From contig CM040094.1 in the NCBI GenBank assembly GCA_022496805.1, positions 19,181,501 to 19,245,500 on the forward strand: a stretch of 64,000 bases of DNA, given 5' to 3'. The notes beneath the pieces were generated by a model. It worked only from the letters and a program-made list of their open reading frames with translations, did no database searches and had not been told where the DNA came from. The position numbers and the translations under genes are program-made. Shown here in pieces: positions 57,195 through 64,000 of the stretch (its first letter is position 1; every line of letters begins with the position of its first letter). Source of the stretch: Pohlia nutans. Lineage: Eukaryota; Streptophyta; Bryopsida; Bryales; Mniaceae.

Positions 57195-57836
57195 TTAAGC
57201 CTTAAACCCTAAATCCATTAGAGCTTTGATCAGAGGAGAGTTCGAATGAAACTTGCGAACCTCCAGTTGCTGCTTCCGCGAATCATTCGATTTAGTGACA
57301 GTTGGTTCCTTCGCCCCCTCTTCACTATTTGGGTCGTCGTCGTCCTCACCATCTGCAACTCCGTCATCGCCTTCTCCTTGCTCGTCTCGACGTCCCACGT
57401 TGTCGTTGTCTGCTTCTTCAAGGCCTACGGCATCGTCATTCTTTGCATCCTCTCGATCATCATCCTCTTCACGACGACCGAAAACATTCCCTTGAAAATT
57501 GTCTCCCTCATCGTCGTCGGCCATTGCGAAATGAGCTCCTTCGTCCTTGTCCTCTGTCTCCACCTCTGATCGTGTCCCTGCCTCAGACCGCGTCCCCGCC
57601 TCAGACGGCATCCCCGCCTCAGACCGCGTCCCAGCCTCAGACCGCGTCTCCTCCTCCGAGCGCTCCACTTGCAGCTCTGCCGAGTGCGCTAGATTGACGA
57701 TATCGAGGCCCTCCGCCCCAAGATCTGCCATTCTCTCACTACTTCGACGGGCTGGTGTCCAAGACAAATGCCTAGGGTTAGGGCTCACCAACATGTATCT
57801 CTCCCACATGGGTTGAACCCTTCCATGGACTCTCAA
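57195..57836 (-). CDS. Acidic low-complexity frame, possible upstream exon
   Basis: An ATG at 57731 gives MADLGAEGLDIVNLAHSAEL, then repeats of SEAGTR/SEAGMP, then a long Asp/Glu-rich part. The frame is open upstream to 57836. GAG|GTTCGC near 57260 is a possible donor. It is on the same strand as the ParB-methyltransferase gene and separated from it only by the satellite array, so it may be one of its 5' exons. Function unknown. Confidence 0.35.
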   Translation of the reverse strand: MRVHGRVQPMWERYMLVSPNPRHLSWTPARRSSERMADLGAEGLDIVNLAHSAELQVERSEEETRSEAGTRSEAGMPSEAGTRSEAGTRSEVETEDKDEGAHFAMADDDEGDNFQGNVFGRREEDDDREDAKNDDAVGLEEADNDNVGRRDEQGEGDDGVADGEDDDDPNSEEGAKEPTVTKSNDSRKQQLEVRKFHSNSPLIKALMDLGFKA

Positions 57837-57849
57837 TCCCCACCTGCGC

Positions 57850-58520
57850 TGAACCCTTGTAGAATAATCAGTTTACACCCAAATATACTTCTATTCCTAT
57901 ACTTAAGGTGTATACTAGTACAGCTAATCACCTAACTTAACCATCACCTTGTACAGCAGTCAAGTTCTTGGAATTAGACAAAACTTTGAAAATCTCACAA
58001 ATGCCAAATTATAGAGTTATAATTTAAAGGCAGATATTCAACTAATTTACCGCAGGTAACTTACTAATAGATCAAACTCATGCTTTATAAGCATCTGCAT
58101 CCATACTTATCATAGACAAATCCACGAAAATGTTTGTTTCATGCAAAAGTGAGACGTGTATATAAATGGACAAAATATGGAAAACTTCCTGGGAATCTAA
58201 AAGTGATACTTGAAAAGGTTATCACATTTCGTCGAGGCATTGAATTCCCGAGCCACTAGAAATCTTTGAAAGGTTGTCAATAATAGCGGAGTTTATAATA
58301 AATACTTTTGACAGTGCCGACTTTAACTGTTTGAACTTTCATTTTATATTTTGCATGAAGGTGCCAACCTCGCCTTCAACTTACAGTTGTTCTCATCTTA
58401 GTTATTCCAGACTTTCAAAATAACAATAATTCAGGAAATTGCTGTTGTAATTTTTTCCTACAAGTTAGCAATATTTTAAGTTCGAACTTCAGATTTTGAA
58501 GCTCTACAAGATTCGTGTAT
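57850..58520. other. AT-rich non-coding stretch
   Basis: No frame or motif supported. It could be an intron between the two neighbouring minus-strand frames. Confidence 0.35.
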
Positions 58521-58529
58521 GACAAGACT

Positions 58530-59006
58530 CTATATGACACTCCAGACACGCTTCGATTCGTAACTCCAATACATTACCTCATTATGGCCAGCACACTGGA
58601 TGTCTTCTCCAATCTCCAAATGACCCTCGTTGTAGTTGTTGTCAAGCCAGGACCGAACGTTTACATTTGAAAGACAATTTCGATCGCCTTGCGTCCGCTG
58701 ATGATCAGACATTGGATCCGACCGGTCTAAAGACAATGCAACTCCTAACTCTTTGCCTTCTTGGTTCTTGTCAACTCCCTCGTGAATTGAACCTAGCGAT
58801 AGTTTGTTGATGCTACAATGTTTCCTACTCGTCACTCCTACATCTTCTGAATCCACCTCGGGTTGCGTTCTCGAAGTACTCCTCGCGAGCAACAACCTCT
58901 TCCTAGCTTCCTTCCTTCGCTTTGCTTTTGTGCCGGCCCAATCCGTTTGTCCTCGTCTCTTCTTCTTCTTTGGTGTCACGTTCTTCGATGGTGCTCCTTG
59001 CTTCAT
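58530..59006 (-). CDS. Basic N-terminal frame, unrecognised
   Basis: 158 codons with ATG at 59006. A strongly basic start (KNVTPKKKKRRGQ, KAKRRKEARKR) reads as a nuclear localisation signal. Later comes RSWLDNNYNEGHLEIGEDIQ. A donor GAG|GTAATG near 58578 would end the exon before the last ~16 codons. It may be the first coding exon of the gene at 44602-50670, or an independent gene. No family recognised. Confidence 0.35.
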   Translation of the reverse strand: MKQGAPSKNVTPKKKKRRGQTDWAGTKAKRRKEARKRLLLARSTSRTQPEVDSEDVGVTSRKHCSINKLSLGSIHEGVDKNQEGKELGVALSLDRSDPMSDHQRTQGDRNCLSNVNVRSWLDNNYNEGHLEIGEDIQCAGHNEVMYWSYESKRVWSVI

Positions 59007-59525
59007 GTGTACACTACAACAATCTCTTCCTCTCTCATTCTAGCACTTTCAATATCACTACATCATTTCTCTACATTGCTTTCGTTGTGTTATTCACATG
59101 ATATATACTCTACGCTAGGATTCAAACTACTCCAATCTATTCTAAATACTTCTAATCCCCACGTGCTCATAATTATGACTTTGCCATTATTATACACAAC
59201 TGACCAAATACAAAAAGTTTCCCAACTTCAAATATAAAATGAATCGCCGAATTCTATATTTCACCCCTTGTTCTAATCAATATTTTCCTCAATTATATAT
59301 TCGCGAATTCAAACAATCCTTAGTTGGCGTGCTCAAAATTTCGGCTACATCCTTTACTTGGTGCTTGAACTATAATGATTGTGTCAGTGATGACCGCATT
59401 CATCTGCATATGTTCTCAATCATGTGATGGCCAACATCATTCTACTAAACAGAATGCGTATTCTTATACACTCCACCTTCCAGTGTGACCCATTCTCTTC
59501 TTCTTCATGCTAGGACGTGTTTCTC

Positions 59526-62500
59526 ATGGCATCTCCTCCACCTTCCGACCTTTCCTTTCAGACTGCGATCCTCTCAGCCTATGGCTCAAGTGCTCCTGTG
59601 TCATTCCCTGTGAATGACGAAGGAATTGCTCTTGTCTCTAGTAAACACCTCAGCATGCGATTTCATTTTAACGAATCCAGTCTATATGTAGAGAAGAACA
59701 TCTATGATGATTCTCACGAGTTGTCCCCGTCTCTCACCGTTATTCAACAACCAGATGTCAGTCCGGATCAAAGTCTACTGTGGAAGCTTGAACCAGGAAA
59801 GTATGATGTATACGGACTTCCGAAATCGAAGTCCTCTGGAACACCACTTCTATCCTCCACGTCCTCTATGCAGGCTCCTCTTCTTAGCAAAGTCAAGGTG
59901 GAGCATGATCCCGATGTGAAAAGTACTCCCCTTTATGGATCATCCACTTCTGTTAAGCTTGAGTCGGAACCAACTTCGTACGTTGCTCTCTCGAGTGATT
60001 CGTCTGATACTGAGACGGTCACTGAACGTCCTCCCATTCACAATCTTAGCTCTCCGTCATCAGAGTTTTATGCCACTCATAGTCTTCTAAAAACCGCTCA
60101 TAGTCTTGAATCCATCAACCTGAACGAGAGTCCATATCCCTCTCCCTCGGCCAAGTCACTCTCCGCTGCAAGTATCTTACCCAAGCTGAAAAAACTAGCT
60201 ACCTTACATGGGAAGAAGAACGTGCTCAAGAAACTTGACTACGACACGATCACGACGGTCAAGGTGGACTATCTTCCTCCCAAACTCGATGGAGACGTAG
60301 TGTACGAGTTTCCTGCCGCCTCGCTTTACACCTCTCACACTACCGCAAGAACTATGCATGGAATGGATAAGAGGTACGATGGCCATGTGTGGACTAGAAC
60401 TATGACAACTAATATTTCCAATCCATTGGGCTTGTCGTTCCGATTCTCGATCTGCGTAGGTCATTTGGAGTGTCGCAACAAGGAGTGCGAATACTTGAAG
60501 CGTGCCCACCGGACATCTCCACTTAATGATACCGAGTTTGAAGGCTGTACGTGGAGGCCATTCACTGTGGAGGAGTCGCCTCCTAAGGACTCCACGTTGG
60601 TCTGCAAGGTTTGCAAAGAGCCTCCCACCTGCGTGAACAGCTGTAGCGCTAAATTATACTATGTCCATGGTGGGCCAAACGTCACAAGGGCTTGCATTCA
60701 TCTTGGGCATCACAAGCACCCGGTCAAGGTTGGAGACTACCGAGATACCAAGTCCAAGATCAACACTGTCATCGAGGAGCAAATCCAGAGAACACCCTCC
60801 GCAACTAAGAGTGCTGTCGTTCTTGAGGCCAGCAAAGAACTTTTAGGTGAGTTTCTTCTACGCTCTGAAGACGAACAACCCAAAACTCTTACTTTGGAAG
60901 ATCTTGTGCCGGTTCTTGATAGGTTCAAAGATATGGGATCTCCAAGCATTAGGAATAAAGTTGTCACTTTCAGATACCTCAGGAGGTATGGTGTCATGGA
61001 CAGTATCACCAAACTTAGAGGACTCAGCAATTGGGCCTTCGTTCAAAAAAACATGTTCCCTTGTCAAGGAGAGGATTCAGACAAGGTCTTCGTTTTTAAA
61101 ATGTCCGAGATGGGTCCGGGTAGTGGTGTGGATTTAGTCAAGAGGATGCAAACGGGAGGAGATCTTGAAAACAGCTGGATCATGTTTGACCATGTCAAAC
61201 GTGTGAAACATTGGACTACGATGGGTTGCCATGTTTACGACTCTACGTATTGTCGTGTCATGACCATTGCATGCTGTGACATGCAATCGGAAGACACAGC
61301 TGCTCAGATTGTCTTCTGGAAGAACCTGAATGCTGTCATGGAGAGACATGACATTCCCAACCCACAATTCATGGGATTCATGGCGGATAGTGCACAAGCC
61401 AATTGGAATGCACTGAGGATCATTTACGGAAATGGGAATCCGAAAGATCCAATGGTGGATCGGGAGAGGACGTGCTACTTTCATTGGTCTCAATCCTTCG
61501 AGAAGCATAACAAGCAGTACATTGCCGAAGATTTTTGAGAACAGCACAAGCGCCTTTGCATGCAGTATAGAGATTCCACGACCATGGCTAAGGCGGATAT
61601 TAGATACCTAGCCATCAGGGCTTGGTGGCTGTCTTCTGGAGCTGCATCCGAGACATCGTTGAGACACTTGGATCTTTGGCTAGCTTTTTGGCACTTCAGA
61701 TATCGACAATGGGGTGGCTGCATGCAGTTCGTAAGTACACTCTCTCCTTTACTGACTCTTTCCAAAGCCGTGCTTTCTAATATTTTCAACTGATATTTGT
61801 TTTGATGGACTTCTACAGAACCTTGACGAAGAGGCCTTAGCGGACATGCCGTCCTGCAACCTTGCCGAGACTATGCACAACAAGTGGCTTCAAGCGTCTG
61901 GCAATAGAGGTAATGATCTCTACGTTGCCACTGTCGACGACTACATATGTGCGTTTATGCAGGTAGTGGCATACTACCAATTCCTAAAGGGAGACGTTGG
62001 AGGATCCGGTCCCTGCAAGAACGAGCTCAAACTTAGAAATGCACAACGGCGCGCCAGAAGCACAGGCGACCCTAGAGTGCTCAAAGAGGCAATGCTGGAT
62101 ATGCCCGGAGCTGATGAGTTTTGCATCCGTAATCCTCACCTGGAAGGAGAGGAGGTATTCGGCTCAACCAAGCGCAAGCCGGACCTGCCGCTTGGAGATG
62201 ACGGTGAGTCCCATCGGCCGGATACGGTGAATTACTCTCGCCCCCCAGCATTGAAGCGAGCTGCTCTCTCTAGGGTAGCCTCTCTACCAGTCATAGCCAA
62301 GGAGAAAGAAACCAAAGCTTCGGAGGTCATCGCATCTCCCGTGATTCCATCCTCACCACCTGTCCTTGAAGGTGGTATTAAGCATGTTACCGCGGTCCAA
62401 GAATCCACTGTGAACGAGCGACTTTGGCACATTGCTCGGTTGTCCAAAACGAGTGCCAAGTCGTGTTGGGCAATGAGAGCAGTAACGAAGAAGAAGTGCA

Positions 62501-63291
62501 ATGCCAAAATTGTCCGGAATTCGACTAACACCCCCGCTCCAACATACACCGGTGAATGGCTGAACGTGAGGTTGGGCAGGGAGATTCACGAACAATTCTT
62601 CTTTTGCCCCGATGACATCGACAGGTGCGTGAAGGGCACTCGACGCAAGTGGGTGAGGCACTTTTCGTCCACGGAACCAAGGCCGCCAATTCCTGATGTG
62701 TGGCCCGTGAAGCTTGGAACGAACCTCAAGCTCAAGGAGATTCAAGCGCTCAAAGCTGCAGGATTTCAGCTCCCACAGAAAATTCAAGTGTCTCCTAGGA
62801 GGCTATTTTCCAATGCACCGCTGCCTTCAGATATGTCCACTGTCCCAGTTCCAAGTGATGCAGACCGGTATCCAGGAAAGCGGAAGTCCAAGAAAGTTCG
62901 CCGTCAAGCCAACGTTCCCACCTCCAAGCAGAGTCTCAGCATCGATTCCTCCAGGATTCTGAAGGGGAGAATCGACAGCATTACCATGGTTCCACACCCA
63001 GGCTATGGATGCATCATAGCTTTGGACTCTGGAACTCAACCTGCTGTGACACAATACCAGATTACAGTGAGCTCCGAACCTGCATGCACCTGTCCTGCAT
63101 TTAAACAGACCATGGTCAAGTTCGGTAAGAAAGGTGGCTATTTCAGCTATTGCAAACACATTTATTACGTCTTCATAAAGGTGTGCAAGCGTGACCCCAA
63201 CGTCGACTTATTCATTCATGCCCCGATTTTCAGCTTCAACGAAATCAAGCTCCTTCTCGAAAGTGGAATATTGACCCGTTCTAACTCGTAG
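59526..63291 (+). pseudogene. MULE transposase with SWIM finger, one in-frame stop
   Basis: ATG at 59526 (MASPPPSDL). Exon 1 runs to 61730, intron 61731-61818 (GTAAGT...CTACAG, 88 bases), exon 2 61819-63291, joined in phase. One TGA interrupts exon 1 at 61536-61538. Order: a Ser-rich acidic N-terminus (1-250); a Cys/His cluster of GCM/FLYWCH/WRKY type (about 313-400: CVGHLECRNKEC, CKVCKEPP, HLGHHKHP); the MULE catalytic core (IMFDHVKRV near 555, FMADSAQANW near 621, CYFHWSQSF near 653); the remainder after the stop; and the SWIM finger CTCPAF...YCKHIYYVF near 63088-63165. Such proteins cut Mutator-like element ends. Terminal repeats of this copy were not found. A similar C-terminus is at 41131-41973. 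Confidence 0.75.
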
Positions 63292-64000
63292 GCATCTTAT
63301 TTAGTATATGGACAAAGTCCACGTTTGATTATCCCTCACGCTTCATTATCACTTGTTTGGGAATAGTCAATGAGTGTGAGCAAGACTATTAGCCAAAGAG
63401 GGCCTCTAGCAATGCACTTGTTGGAGATACAATTGCACTACACCCCTGGTTCAACACTAGATACTACTCCGCTAAAACCGATATTCATGTGTTCCATTGT
63501 TTATTATCAACAGTCACGAGTGGACTGTTTCCAATTGTGATGTTCATGATTGATCTCAAGATAATTTTATCATTTTTTTGGGTCCATCTTTTTGGGCACA
63601 AGGACCAATTCCTTATAGTCTTAGACCATCTGCTCTGATATTTTTTATGACTATGTTATAATGGCTTTGGGCCGCGAAGGTCTACTTCTATCTCGCAAAT
63701 CCTTTACTCTCTACTTCGTTTGATACCACAGATGTTGTGTCTATATTGGTTCGTGCCAGCAGCAGTGATGATTATATTGTATCTTTTCTAGTGCAAATCG
63801 CAGTCTGGATTGCTAAGTTGCAGCATCCACTATGGTAGCTTCGAAGTCTTAGCTACTTGTTGGTGCCAGAGCTTGGGCAAATTTACAGACTACTGTCTTA
63901 CTTCTCAAACTTTATTATAGTATGTTGTAGTACATTCATGTTTGCAACAAACGCTACGTAGTATGATTGCACCCATGAGCTTCCAATACACTAAGGTCAT
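63292..64000. other. Non-coding 3' flank
   Basis: No gene or repeat recognised. It may include the MULE 3' untranslated region and terminal repeat, which I could not delimit. Confidence 0.4.

Noticed and set aside
57253..57816. Plus-strand frames opposite the acidic frame
   Set aside because: They are the complement of Asp/Glu-rich codons on the minus strand, with no domain.
1..64000. tRNA, rRNA or organellar DNA
   Set aside because: No cloverleaf-type or rRNA core sequence was recognised by eye. Gene content is nuclear and transposon-derived.

Overview
This is nuclear DNA of a green-plant-lineage eukaryote. The evidence is GT-AG introns, CACTA, Mutator-like and copia elements of plant type, a fragment of a DRM-type plant cytosine methyltransferase, and scattered CCCTAAA-type sequence. 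A large, repeat-rich genome is implied. A charophyte alga or another early-diverging streptophyte is my guess, but nothing in the sequence proves it. No rRNA, tRNA or CRISPR was seen.

Layout. 1-2528 is the right part of an internally deleted CACTA element (plus strand: SET-domain remnant, then an in-frame tnp2/DUF4216 fusion). It ends inside a decayed multi-exon gene with a ParB-like GQHS domain (minus strand, about 2529-7876). That locus carries at least eleven copies of a near-perfect palindrome centred on GGTCAATTGACC. 10677-13094 is a Gag-like reading frame with two in-frame stops, followed by a duplicated CCGG-rich tail. 14.6-24.4 kb is mostly non-coding, with tandem hairpin repeats and one small Cys-rich relic. 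24418-25657 is a broken copia gag-protease piece, cut by the CACTA terminus at 25658.

25658-41130 reads as one 15.5 kb CACTA element with divergent genes. On the minus strand are a transposase-associated exon, a SET-domain exon, tnp2, DUF4218 and DUF4216. On the plus strand is a multi-exon TNPA-like gene containing a HAD/FCP1-like fragment. The element's right end lies in a Mutator-like (MULE) transposase relic, not in copia, and its 3-bp flanks do not match.

41.1-44.4 kb holds relics: the MULE fragment, a copia reverse-transcriptase fragment between inverted repeats, a DRM methyltransferase fragment and a GC-rich minisatellite. 44602-50670 (minus) is the most notable gene: ten phase-consistent exons (1,093 codons plus stop) joining a ParB-like domain to a beta-class DNA amino-methyltransferase-like domain. 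One of its introns, and the sequence just upstream of its first recognised exon, are filled with hairpin satellite arrays of hexamer-like units (CATGAA, CACGAA and similar). 57.2-59.0 kb holds two unrecognised minus-strand reading frames that could be upstream exons of this gene. 59526-63291 is a nearly complete MULE transposase with a zinc-finger region, a catalytic core and a SWIM finger, broken by one stop codon.

Taken together the window is accessory, transposon-dominated DNA. It is unusually rich in DNA- and chromatin-modification domains: SET, amino-MTase, DRM and two different ParB-like proteins. Many of the interrupting stops are TGA or TAG, as expected from decay of methylated CG/CHG cytosines.
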